DNA from: Candidatus Poribacteria bacterium
GTDB lineage: Bacteria; Poribacteria; WGA-4E; PCPOR2b
DNA length: 64,000 nucleotides
Direction: 5' to 3'
Assembly (NCBI GenBank): GCA_003635265.1
Contig: PYIZ01000010.1
Coordinates: forward strand, 23,087-87,086
Part shown: positions 51,175-59,847 of the stretch, one piece after another
How positions within the stretch are numbered: position 1 is the stretch's first letter
Layout of the letters: each line of letters starts with the position of its first letter
Made by a program: the position numbers and the translations under genes
The notes under the pieces: generated by a model
What the model was told of the DNA's origin: nothing
Databases searched by the model: none
What the model saw: the letters and a program-made list of their open reading frames with translations, nothing else

Positions 51175-53205
51175 ATGAAAAGTCAAAGCAATCACATAAC
51201 TGCGGTGTTGGTCATATTCGCATTCTTTGTCCTCAGTATATCGCACGCCGAGGCAGAATCGGGCATCAAGAATCGACAGGTTTTCGTCGGCACAAGCGCA
51301 CGCGCCCTAGGGATGGGTGGAGCATTCACTGCGGGCCCTGCATCAAGTGACAGTCCATTTTGGAATCCGTCATCGCTCGGGTCATTGGACTCGACAGAAT
51401 TATCTCTCATTGGCCTCCCCTTCCCCACATCAGCAGACGATCGCGAAGGGGCTTTCTCGCTGGGATTAAATCCGCAGCAGCTTGGAATTGCTCCAAAGAA
51501 TATAGGGAATTTCTCAGTCTCCTCCTGGTTTGATGGCTGGGGGAATGACACTGAAAAGAACCGAATGGTACTACTAGGGTATGGAACCTCTTTGGGGAAG
51601 GGGATCGCTGCCGGCACAAACCTACGCCACTATCGTCATAGAAGCAGCGTCACACCCCGATACGCATGGAGCTTTGACCTAGGTATCCGCTACGTTCGTG
51701 AACTGGACCGCCCCGGCAAAAAAACTACGTTCGGTTTGGCGCTAGAAGACCTCGCTGGGCACATTTGGGAGAACGCCGAAACTATCGCGAGAATACCTAC
51801 TGTAACACGCCTAGGCGCGGCTCACTCTTTCGATCAGTATACAATCCTATCTGGAGATTTTGTGCTGCACAATGACACACGTATTGGGTTTGGGGACCGT
51901 CTCCGCACACACCTCGGCGTTGAACGGTGGCTGTTTAAGAAAGGATTGGGACTACGCCTCGGATACACAGCGATTCCCAATCGACTCACAACGGGTGAAT
52001 GGTCTACAGGTTTAAGCATTCAGAGTTCCTCCGGACAGCTTGATTACGCTTATGTCCGCGGTAGTGAGTTAGAGGGCGCGATGCACTGGATCTCTGCCAC
52101 CCTTCGCTGGGGAGAGAGCGATGCTGGAATTAAGGTGTCACTTCCGCCAGTTGTTGAAGCACCACCTGCTGCACCGATTCAGCCGGAACCAATTGTTACG
52201 CCCAAACCACCTCCCATTGTTATGCCCAAACCGCCTCCCGCCGTGCTGCGCCTCCCGGAAAAAATTATCTCTCCCAACGGAGATGGCGTGAAAGATCAAA
52301 TCATCTTCGATTTGGAAGTCGCCGAAGATGTAGCGTGGGTACTAGAGATTCAGAAGCGCACCGATAAGGATAAATTGGACAGGATTCTCCAGCGCTACGC
52401 CGGCACCGGTCTACCATCAACGAAGATAATATGGGAAGGGGAAGATGACGCAGGGAATCGGGTAAGCGATGGTACATATACCGCTCAGTGGCTCACCATT
52501 GACACGGCAGGGGATCGCCAGTTGCAGAGTGAAGTAACAATTACTGTGGATACGACACCCGCCTCACTTGGGATATCCGCAGAACCACCTGTCTTTGCGT
52601 CCTCCGACAAGGAAAAAGTCCTCACAATGCCGAAGGTACATCTGCAAGCGTCCGATCTGAACCCACTTGCTCGTTGGGAACTACAATTTTTTAATGAGGA
52701 TCAAAAATTGGTTCATCGCATTGATGAAGAAGGCGAACCGTCTGATACCGTTGTCTGGAACAATTGGAAGCAATCAGATGACGTTCAAAAAGCGACCTAT
52801 CGCTGTGTACTGACAGTCCACGATATTGCCGGCAACCGCAGCACCGGTGAAGCATCATTTTCGACTATCAGAATGGATAGAGAGGGGATAAATAATAAGG
52901 AAGCCAAAATTGTCGCAACATCGAGTGAAGAAGAACCGGAAGAAGTAGAGGCTTCCCCCACATCGCCGAAATATACCCTAATGGTTGGCTCATTCCAAAA
53001 CCGAAAGAACGCCGAATCACTTGTTGATTCATTGGAAGCATTGGAATTGGGAGCGAAAGTCCACCTCACCGAGATCGTAGTGCGATCGCGACTGTGGCAT
53101 CGCGTAACAATCGGAGGGTTTCACAACAGGGAGGATGCGGCAGAACTCATCAGTCAAGTAGTCGAATTGGGCATAGAACCGCTGGTGATTTCAAATATAA
53201 ATTAG
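51175..53205 (+). CDS. Outer-membrane barrel / FlgD-like / SPOR-domain protein
   Basis: A 676-residue protein. Residues 1-26 form a signal peptide (HITAVLVIFAFFVLSISHAEA). From about 30 to 330 lies a beta-barrel resembling PorV/UPF0164 proteins: GTSARALGMGGAFTAGPASSDSPFWNPSSLG, then alternating strands. A Pro-rich linker (about 330-360) leads to FlgD/FlgH-type Ig domains with IISPNGDGVKDQIIFDLE, DDAGNRVSDGTYTAQW, DIAGNRSTGEA. The C-terminus (about 600-676) is SPOR-like, KYTLMVGSFQNRKNAESLV ... EIVVRSRLWHRVTIGGFHNREDA, which may bind peptidoglycan. GGAG lies nine bases before the ATG. It is likely in the outer membrane. A weak sigma-54-like TGGCACG lies at 51076. Confidence 0.8.
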   Translation: MKSQSNHITAVLVIFAFFVLSISHAEAESGIKNRQVFVGTSARALGMGGAFTAGPASSDSPFWNPSSLGSLDSTELSLIGLPFPTSADDREGAFSLGLNPQQLGIAPKNIGNFSVSSWFDGWGNDTEKNRMVLLGYGTSLGKGIAAGTNLRHYRHRSSVTPRYAWSFDLGIRYVRELDRPGKKTTFGLALEDLAGHIWENAETIARIPTVTRLGAAHSFDQYTILSGDFVLHNDTRIGFGDRLRTHLGVERWLFKKGLGLRLGYTAIPNRLTTGEWSTGLSIQSSSGQLDYAYVRGSELEGAMHWISATLRWGESDAGIKVSLPPVVEAPPAAPIQPEPIVTPKPPPIVMPKPPPAVLRLPEKIISPNGDGVKDQIIFDLEVAEDVAWVLEIQKRTDKDKLDRILQRYAGTGLPSTKIIWEGEDDAGNRVSDGTYTAQWLTIDTAGDRQLQSEVTITVDTTPASLGISAEPPVFASSDKEKVLTMPKVHLQASDLNPLARWELQFFNEDQKLVHRIDEEGEPSDTVVWNNWKQSDDVQKATYRCVLTVHDIAGNRSTGEASFSTIRMDREGINNKEAKIVATSSEEEPEEVEASPTSPKYTLMVGSFQNRKNAESLVDSLEALELGAKVHLTEIVVRSRLWHRVTIGGFHNREDAAELISQVVELGIEPLVISNIN

Positions 53206-53235
53206 AACTCTTCAAAGAGGAAGTCCAGAGTGCCT

Positions 53236-54969
53236 CTATAACCGATGGCTCGTAGTCATTTTCCGTCGTTTGCCAATCACCCTGACAAGGGCAAATCCTA
53301 TCAAAACAATCGCTAACGGAACACCCCACCGCTTCATTAAGTCATAGAGCCATTCCCGCCTTACATGATTCAAGTTTGCGTGGGCTTCATCATAGTCCGC
53401 GTCTAAGGCGAGTGCGGTTTCAAAGTAAGTTTTTGCCTTGCCGTATTCCCGCTTTCTGAAGTGTATGACGCCTAAATTATTGTGAACCTCTGCATTATCG
53501 GGGGCAACGGCTATCAACCTATGGTATGTACCGATAGCCCCTTCCATATCCCCACTTGCGCTTTGCTCCCAACCAACTCGCATCAGTGTCTCCCCCAGAT
53601 TTTGACGCGCAGGTTGGCACGCCGGATCGTGTCCCAACGCTTGCTGATAACATGCGATTGCCTCCGCCCATTTTCTGTTACGCGCATGTTTTGATCCCCA
53701 GTTGTTTAATGTGGTTGCCATCCCAACTCTGGCAGCTGTATATCTAGGGTTAATCTGGAGGACCCGTTGATAGATCTCCAATGCTTTTTCATATTCCCCC
53801 ACGGCTGTGTGTGCCGCGGCAAGATCGGAAAACAGGATTTCCGAAAATGGGAATCGTTTTAAGCCACGCTCAAAGCATTTGAACGCCTCCGAAAGTCGAT
53901 CTGTCTTCATGTAGTGAACGCCCCAAAGATGGTATGCTGCTAGAAGGTTCTGGTTGAGCGTGGCGGAATTCGGATCGAAAGTGAGTGCGCGTTGGAGGGA
54001 GTTCACCGCTTTATCAAACTCATCTTGAAGTAACCATAGCGTGCCTAAAGCACCAAATACCTCGGCTGAAGGTGCTGTTTTCAACGCCTGTGTGTAGTGC
54101 TTAATCGCTTGATCATATATCCCCTTCTGCTGGAAGATTTCAGCGATTTGCACTGACGAGACGCCGAGTTGCGGCTCTAGCTCAAGGGCGCGCTGGAAGG
54201 CGTTGATCGCCAAGTGATAATCACCTAGATCTGCGTAAATCATACCGATGAGATAGTGATTACCAGCAACCGCGGGATCTTCGTCAATCTCAGCCTGCAA
54301 TGCCTGAAGTGCGCGGTCGTGGAACGGGGTATCAATCGCCGTTTCGCTCACCTTTGTCCATGTTGCAATATCCCGCGCTGTTGGTGCTTTCGCTGTTGAG
54401 GCGAAATACATCGCATCGCTCGGATCGTCACTGTGGCCCCACAGCCCGATGGCGTGTCCAATCTCATGCAGCAAGGCAGTTTGGACGGTTTCAGGTGAGT
54501 GAGGTTTCAGCGATGTTCGATCTCGCAGAGAAACCTCAATTTCCACATGAAATCCAGCCGAGCCCCGGATAAGCATCGCCTCACCGATATATTCGTTGCT
54601 ATGTAGTCTGTCCTGCTGATACGCCCACTTTATCCGAATGTCCGCGGCAGCAGCATCCGGCGTCAATTCAAATTTTAGTTTTCCTTCCGTTCCCTTCTCC
54701 CACAATGATAGTGATTGGCTTAGGGTTTCGTTATAAGCACTTGCTTCAAATGGAGGAATATCCGCATAAACCGTAATGCGATCGCGATCAAACCGCGTTA
54801 ACCGACCATTGGAGGCAACCGTTATGCTATCAAAATAGTCATCTGCGTAAGTATTGCTCACCGACAAGCAACATAGAAACAGACCAATCCAGCTGAATAA
54901 TTGGGACCGGCTGCCAATCAATATAGATTGGATGTCGAGTTTCCTATCTGCTTTTTTCGCTCGTTTCAC
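53236..54969 (-). CDS. Matrixin-like metalloprotease with TPR repeats and C-terminal membrane helix
   Basis: A 577-residue secreted or membrane protein with GTG start and GAGG site. A signal anchor lies at residues 23-42. The protease domain follows with HEIGHAIGLWGHSDDPSDAMYF (His168, Glu169, His172; third His 179; Met187 of the Met-turn). The spacing to the third His is one residue longer than in standard matrixins, a form also seen in bacteria. Residues about 230-540 are TPR repeats such as AINAFQRALELEPQLG and AIKHYTQALKTAPSA. A final helix at about 550-570 (GVPLAIVLIGFALVRVIG) anchors the protein. It may process extracytoplasmic proteins; partners unknown. Confidence 0.85.
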   Translation of the reverse strand: MKRAKKADRKLDIQSILIGSRSQLFSWIGLFLCCLSVSNTYADDYFDSITVASNGRLTRFDRDRITVYADIPPFEASAYNETLSQSLSLWEKGTEGKLKFELTPDAAAADIRIKWAYQQDRLHSNEYIGEAMLIRGSAGFHVEIEVSLRDRTSLKPHSPETVQTALLHEIGHAIGLWGHSDDPSDAMYFASTAKAPTARDIATWTKVSETAIDTPFHDRALQALQAEIDEDPAVAGNHYLIGMIYADLGDYHLAINAFQRALELEPQLGVSSVQIAEIFQQKGIYDQAIKHYTQALKTAPSAEVFGALGTLWLLQDEFDKAVNSLQRALTFDPNSATLNQNLLAAYHLWGVHYMKTDRLSEAFKCFERGLKRFPFSEILFSDLAAAHTAVGEYEKALEIYQRVLQINPRYTAARVGMATTLNNWGSKHARNRKWAEAIACYQQALGHDPACQPARQNLGETLMRVGWEQSASGDMEGAIGTYHRLIAVAPDNAEVHNNLGVIHFRKREYGKAKTYFETALALDADYDEAHANLNHVRREWLYDLMKRWGVPLAIVLIGFALVRVIGKRRKMTTSHRL

Positions 54970-55333
54970 CGGCTTGCTTCCTCGTTTCCAATGATGATAA
55001 TCTCGAAGCCAAATATTATAGTCTGAAGTAATTTATTGTCAATTTTCTTTTTTTCGGTAAATTTATATTCAATTACATTCTATGACGGAAACTGCGGTAA
55101 AACGTCTAAAGAAAAACAGTCAAAAATTACCCTGAACCCCTGTTCCATGGAAGATTTTTCCACCAAAGATAAATTCCCGCGGCACCTCATCTCCTGTTTT
55201 TCTGGGATGTTGTATTGGTGTATGGCGGATGGAGGACTTACAACGCTCGCTTACTATAAAGACATTGACGGACATGCGTCGATTTGCTACAATTTGAGAA
55301 GGAAAATTCAATCATAGCTATAAGAGGAATCCA
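54970..55333. other. Divergent intergenic region
   Basis: No gene is supported: the open frame at 55036-55317 lacks a ribosome site and known pattern. The region separates a minus-strand metalloprotease from a plus-strand oxidoreductase. An A/T-rich stretch covers 55010-55080. No clear promoters were identified. Confidence 0.4.
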
Positions 55334-56311
55334 ATGCGAGAAGTCAGAATCGGTTTTATCGGCTGTGGCGGCAACGCCAATGGACACATGCGACGCTTGT
55401 CCGATTTGGAGGACGTTCGTATCGTGGGGACATGCGATGTTCAGGAGGAACGCGCACAAAACGCTGCCGAGACATATAATGCTCAACCTTACACCAACCA
55501 CAACGTCATGCTTGAACGCGACGACCTTGACGGGATCTACCTGAGCCTTCCGGTGTTTGCACACGGAACGCCGGAGCTGGACGTAATCAAACGGGGCTTG
55601 CCATTTCTTGTCGAAAAGCCGGTGGCAGTTAATATGGAGATCGCGCGGCGGATTGAGGAAGCGGTGAATGCCGCTGGTATCATCACGTGCGTCGGCTATC
55701 AACTACGATATCTCGGCTCAACGCAATTGGCACGGCAAGTGCTCAGTGAGAAGGTAGTTAACATAGCCATCGGCAAATACTGGTCTGGCAGCGGACGCGG
55801 CGATCCTAATTCTTGGCAGCGGCAGATGAGCAAATCCGGTGGGCAGATCTTGGAACAGGCGACCCATACCATCGACATGATGCGTTACCTCGTCGGCGAA
55901 GTGGAGGAGGTCTACGCGATCAGCGCAAACCGGGTTTTGAAGGAGATTGATTGCCCTGACAATAACTGCGTGACGATGAAGTTCGCCAACGGTGCGGTAG
56001 GATCGCTGACCACCTCTTGGTCTTACGATTCAGGGGATTGGTCACACGCAAACGTGTTAGATATCTTGTATGAAAATCAACTCATCCACTGGGGTGTTGG
56101 CGGTTTGGATATAAGAGAAGATGGAGAGGTTGTCACGAAGACCGCCCCGGGACCAAGTATTGATGAGGTATTTGTTGATGCTATCCGCAGGGACGACGGC
56201 TCCAAGATTCTCAGTCCCTACGGCGACGCCGTTAAGAGTCTAGCCATTTCACTTGCGGCGATCCAGTCAAGCGAGACAGGAGCGCCGGTATCGATATCCT
56301 CTATAGGGTAA
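55334..56311 (+). CDS. Gfo/Idh/MocA family oxidoreductase
   Basis: A 325-residue NAD(P) dehydrogenase with Rossmann motif IGFIGCGGNANGH, EKP signature in LVEKPVAVNMEIARR, and the C-terminal domain beginning around VVNIAIGKYWSGSGRGDPN. The His near the active site lies in EQATHTIDMMRYL. AGAGGAA precedes the ATG. A second copy (56367) follows after a 24-base palindrome; the two are only distantly similar to each other. Together they may act on related or sequential sugar substrates. Confidence 0.9.
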   Translation: MREVRIGFIGCGGNANGHMRRLSDLEDVRIVGTCDVQEERAQNAAETYNAQPYTNHNVMLERDDLDGIYLSLPVFAHGTPELDVIKRGLPFLVEKPVAVNMEIARRIEEAVNAAGIITCVGYQLRYLGSTQLARQVLSEKVVNIAIGKYWSGSGRGDPNSWQRQMSKSGGQILEQATHTIDMMRYLVGEVEEVYAISANRVLKEIDCPDNNCVTMKFANGAVGSLTTSWSYDSGDWSHANVLDILYENQLIHWGVGGLDIREDGEVVTKTAPGPSIDEVFVDAIRRDDGSKILSPYGDAVKSLAISLAAIQSSETGAPVSISSIG

Positions 56312-56320
56312 GAGTAGTCA

Positions 56321-56344
56321 GTGGAACGCAGATCTGCGTTCCAC
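56321..56344. repeat. 24-base perfect palindrome between two oxidoreductase genes
   Basis: GTGGAACGCAGA followed directly by TCTGCGTTCCAC; the arms are perfectly complementary with no loop. It begins 10 bases after the stop of the upstream gene and ends 22 bases before the downstream ATG, so it may attenuate transcription or be a dispersed repeat. Confidence 0.85.
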
Positions 56345-56366
56345 ACTCAGTTGATAAGGAGAAGTA

Positions 56367-57365
56367 ATGAGCGAAAAGTATAAAGTAGCCATAGTCGGTT
56401 GTGGCGGGATTTCCAGAGCGCACGGGAGCGCCTCACAAAACCTCCCAGAGATCGACTTCGTCGGTGCCTGCGATGTCAAATTCGAGGCGGTCAAAAACTT
56501 CGCAGAGCAGTTCAACGTCAAAAACACCTACAACGATTTGCGACGGATGCTTGAGCAGCAGCAGCCAGATGTATTGATAGTTGCAACTTGGCCCACGCTC
56601 CATCTTAAACATATCTTGGAAGGAGTCCGTGGCGGGGTGAAAGCCATTCTCTGCGAAAAGCCGATTGCTATCAACGCGACCCAGCTTGAACAGATGATTC
56701 AAGTCACCTCATCAGCCGATGTGCTGTTGGCAGAAGGGTTTATGTATCGACATCACCCGCTGACGCTTTCCGTCAAGCAGCATATCCTCGACGGCGCAAT
56801 TGGCGAGGTCCGTTTTGCTGGCTCCTCGTTTTCGACTGGACTTACGGATCGAACAAACTGGCGACTGCGTGGCGATCAGGGGGGCGGCGCGGTGATGGAT
56901 CTGGGGTGCTACTGCATCAACGTCATCCGTTATATGGTCGGAGCGGAACCGCAAGCCGTCTGGGCGACCGGCAAGTTTGAACCGATTAGCGACGTGTGGG
57001 ACACACTGATTGGGACGCTCGATTTCGGCGATGGCGTTACCGGACAGTTTGATTGCAGTTTCGGTTGGACATGGCGGGAGTGCTATGAGGTGGCTGGTAC
57101 GGAAGGGACAATTTTTGCACCTAAGGCGTGGGGGAACAGCGAAGGTGAGTGTAGTTTCACGCTGATTCGTGAGGGCAAAACCGAAACGGTGACGGTCGAA
57201 GGTGTCAATCCCTATGCCGCTGAACTCTTGAGCCTGTGCGACGCGTTATCCACCGGGAAACCGCCGCTCCTGCCAATAGAGGATGCGCTGGGGAACATGC
57301 GGGTAATTGATGGACTCCACGAGTCAGCCCATACAGGACGACGCGTTGAATTAAGTGAAGCGTGA
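56367..57365 (+). CDS. Gfo/Idh/MocA family oxidoreductase
   Basis: A 332-residue dehydrogenase. Rossmann motif VAIVGCGGISRAHG, EKP signature in LCEKPIAINAT, and C-terminal GDQGGGAVMDLGCYCINVIRYMVG, where His of the typical GGHIxDxxxH is replaced by Cys/Tyr. VTGQFDCSFGWTWRECYEVAGTEG follows. GGAGAAG precedes the ATG. It forms a tandem with the gene just upstream. Substrate unknown. Confidence 0.9.
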   Translation: MSEKYKVAIVGCGGISRAHGSASQNLPEIDFVGACDVKFEAVKNFAEQFNVKNTYNDLRRMLEQQQPDVLIVATWPTLHLKHILEGVRGGVKAILCEKPIAINATQLEQMIQVTSSADVLLAEGFMYRHHPLTLSVKQHILDGAIGEVRFAGSSFSTGLTDRTNWRLRGDQGGGAVMDLGCYCINVIRYMVGAEPQAVWATGKFEPISDVWDTLIGTLDFGDGVTGQFDCSFGWTWRECYEVAGTEGTIFAPKAWGNSEGECSFTLIREGKTETVTVEGVNPYAAELLSLCDALSTGKPPLLPIEDALGNMRVIDGLHESAHTGRRVELSEA

Positions 57366-57646
57366 AACGTAATGCGTAATAACCAATGGCACTAGTTTCC
57401 AGTGGTTGATAACGTGAGACGTGATGCCCTGATCCGATCGGGATCCACGGTCTCGTAAGCCTCCGATGAATCAGGGGCAACGATACCGGGACGTGAAACG
57501 TAAAAATCATTGGTTCAGTGGTTCATTTAGCCCCAGCGGGGCGACATGTCTATAGTACACAGATAAACAAATACCCTAAAGCCCCAGCGGGGTGACATGT
57601 GTTTAGGCAACGTAATGCGTAAAAAATAGTAAGCGAGGTGTCTGTT
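57366..57646. repeat. REP-like hairpin pair in a low-complexity spacer
   Basis: GCCCCAGCGGGGC/TGACATGT occurs twice: copy 1 at about 57528-57549, copy 2 at 57579-57600; both form GCCCC/GGGGC hairpins. Spacer sequence contains repeated ACGTGAAACGTAATGCGTAA-type text. Similar GCCCCAGCGGGGC repeats are common in genomes carrying REP-associated TnpA transposases. No gene is present. Confidence 0.75.
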
Positions 57647-58978
57647 ATGATTACCGAACTCAGCGTCCAGAACTTCAAGTCGTGGGAGAACACGGGTCAG
57701 TTACAGATAGCTCCACTGACCGGATTCTTCGGTGCGAACAGCTCCGGCAAAACCAGTATTTTTCAGACACTGCTTATGCTCAAGCAGACCGCGGAGCGTC
57801 CGCCGGACTGGAATGGAGCGATTGACTTCGGCGATGAAGGATCGGTGGTCAACTTGTCCAGCTTTAATGAGGTCATCCATCGGCACAAAACAGGTTTAAG
57901 CCTTGACCTCTCTGTATCGTGGCAGTTGCCAGAAAAACTCATTATTGGCGGAGGAGGTATCCCCACACAGGCACTACCTCGACCACCTCGGAGTTCCAAT
58001 CGCCTCGAAATTGGCGCGCTCTCCTTTTCAACCACTATTGTCGCTGCAGGAAACGATTCGGTTGCTGTTGATGGCTTCGGTTATATGTCCGATGGATACG
58101 AATTTTTTGGGATTGTGCGGGATTCTGACAGTCAATACAAACTGGTCTGTCCTCCCAACCATAGATCTCAGGGCGCACTCTCCTCGTTTCCATTTCGATG
58201 CTACGGGATTCGTGACGGATCGGCAAAAGTGCCAGATACACCGTTTCTTTCGCTTGAGCGGGCATTCAAGGACCTGTTTTCTCGTATTCACCACCTCAGT
58301 CCACTCCGCCAACCGCCTCGACGCTACTACGCATACGGCGGTGAACACCCGAAAGGTGTCGGGCAGTACGGGGAACAGGCAATCGCCGCACTGCTTTCTG
58401 GACGGATTCAACTCCTCTCAATCGATGAGCAGATACTGAAATGGTTACAACGCTTGGAACTGATTCATTCCTACCGGCTCCAAGCTGATCCCGATGGGGA
58501 AAAGGATTATGAATTTCGACTCAAACAGTACAAGGACAGTCCCGAAGTCCGCCTCACAGACATTGGCTTGGGCGTCTTCCAAATCCTGCCAACGCTTGCG
58601 CTCTGCTATTACGTCCCAGAGGGTTCAATTCTCATTCTTGAACAACCTGAGGCACATCTCCATCCACAAGCGCAGGCAGATCTGATGGACGTCCTCATCG
58701 ACGTTGTGAAAAACCGGAATATCCAGATTATCCTTGAGACCCACAGCGAGCATCTGCTTCGACGCCTGCAACGACGCATCGCTGAGGAGGAGATTCCAGC
58801 GTCTGATACGGCACTCTATTTCTGCCAAGTCAACAACGGTATCTCCGAAATTGAACAGTTGAACATGGACGAGTATGGAAATATCACGAATTGGCCCCAA
58901 GATTTCTTTGGCGATATAACGGGTGAGTTAATCAAAAAGACCAAAGTCGAGATGGACCAGCGAAAGACAAACGAATGA
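57647..58978 (+). CDS. DUF3696 AAA-type ATPase
   Basis: A 443-residue ABC/OLD-like ATPase. Walker A GANSSGKT at residues 29-36, Walker B in GSILILEQPEAHLHPQAQADLMD, and a switch-like LETHSEHLLRRLQRR. The region 200-300 is poorly conserved; the C-terminal helix pair belongs to DUF3696. Such ATPases appear alone or with nucleases in defence islands; no nuclease gene is adjacent here. GCGAGG lies eight bases before the ATG at 57647 (a GTG at 57638 is less likely). An XRE-type regulator follows after 74 bases. Confidence 0.88.
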   Translation: MITELSVQNFKSWENTGQLQIAPLTGFFGANSSGKTSIFQTLLMLKQTAERPPDWNGAIDFGDEGSVVNLSSFNEVIHRHKTGLSLDLSVSWQLPEKLIIGGGGIPTQALPRPPRSSNRLEIGALSFSTTIVAAGNDSVAVDGFGYMSDGYEFFGIVRDSDSQYKLVCPPNHRSQGALSSFPFRCYGIRDGSAKVPDTPFLSLERAFKDLFSRIHHLSPLRQPPRRYYAYGGEHPKGVGQYGEQAIAALLSGRIQLLSIDEQILKWLQRLELIHSYRLQADPDGEKDYEFRLKQYKDSPEVRLTDIGLGVFQILPTLALCYYVPEGSILILEQPEAHLHPQAQADLMDVLIDVVKNRNIQIILETHSEHLLRRLQRRIAEEEIPASDTALYFCQVNNGISEIEQLNMDEYGNITNWPQDFFGDITGELIKKTKVEMDQRKTNE

Positions 58979-59052
58979 TGACGCTGCAGGATACCAGCAT
59001 CTTATTCTTAGCACCGACCAATATGCTTGATTCTAATATCTGAGATAATCTC

Positions 59053-59397
59053 ATGGCTGAATACATTCAAGGGATTAATCCCACCATAATGAAATGGGCG
59101 AGAGAACGCTCAGGGTATACCCTGCAAGAAGTTGCCAAATCCTTCAATAGGGATGTTGCTACCATCTCTAACTGGGAATCCGGGGCAGCTGCGCCGACTT
59201 ATGTTCAACTTGAAACACTGGCTGACAAATACAAACGTCCCGTCGCTATGTTCTTCTTCCCGGAACCTCCCCAAGAACCCGATTTTGTGGGACAACTTGC
59301 ATTACGAACGTCCGAAGGGGAACAACTAGCCCCAAGTATTCGTATTTTGTTGCGTCAGGCACGTGCAAGGCAGCTCTCATTGATGGAACTATGGTGA
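59053..59397 (+). pseudogene. Truncated XRE / ImmA-type regulator
   Basis: A 114-residue open frame with an XRE helix-turn-helix at about residues 12-65: MKWARERSGYTLQEVAKSF, DVATISNWESGAAAPTYVQL. Then KYKRPVAMFFFPEPPQEPDF and APSIRILLRQARARQLSLMEL, the segment that normally leads into an ImmA/IrrE Zn peptidase. The peptidase half (HEXXH) is missing and the frame stops at TAG 59395-59397. It is followed within 30 bases by repeat DNA (AAGTCCTCCTGACAAGGGGG), so the 3-prime end has probably been lost by insertion or deletion. No clear ribosome site. It may still bind DNA. Confidence 0.75.
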
Positions 59398-59847
59398 ATT
59401 AGACAAATAAGTGAACATTTGCCAAAGTCCTCCTGACAAGGGGGATTTAGGGGGTTGTTTGTGGGTACAGTCCGCTTGCGATCCCGATTTATCGGGGATT
59501 TCCCAATCTGTACATGTGCACTGGAACTGTCCAAGTAATTCTAAAATCTACCATTTTCAAAACTTGCCTGACAGTGGAATAGACACTTGCGCTAAACTTG
59601 CGCCATTGGTTCATAGCGCAAAATAGCGCAAAAACGATTTTTAAGAACCCGCACGGTTCCTTGGTTCACAGCCCCGACAGTTTGCGCTAAGGACAAAAAG
59701 ACATGATACAGCGCAAAACAAACCGATTTGGATGGGACTTCCCTAGTACGCTGTCAGGCAAATTATGGTTGTGTATATTGATTGAAAGCAAACGGTAACA
59801 TATATAATAATTCCAGAACTTATCTGATTGAGTACTAGGAGTCATAG
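59398..59847. other. Repeat-rich intergenic region before the VWA gene
   Basis: No gene. It has a CTCCTGACAAGGGGGATTTA repeat near 59430-59449. GTGGGTACAG (59461-59470) and CCCAATCTGTACAT (59502-59515) form a degenerate copy of the hairpin at 4877, with a CCCGAT hairpin at 59481-59499 inserted in its middle. A MITE-like unit spans 59564-59761. The motif GCGCAAA or its complement occurs at least five times. Confidence 0.6.
59564..59761. mobile_element. MITE-like element, 198 bp
   Basis: Terminal inverted repeat TTGCCTGACAG (59564-59574) and CTGTCAGGCAA (59751-59761), perfect over 11 bases with one further match outside one mismatch. It contains no open frame. The interior repeats GCGCAAA and TTTGCGC. 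No target-site duplication is evident. It looks non-autonomous; no transposase of matching ends is in the window. Confidence 0.5.

Noticed and set aside
57366..57646. CRISPR array from the repeated GCCCCAGCGGGG units.
   Set aside because: Only two units with a 29-base spacer that is not repeated; hairpin repeats of this type are REP-like, and no cas genes are present.
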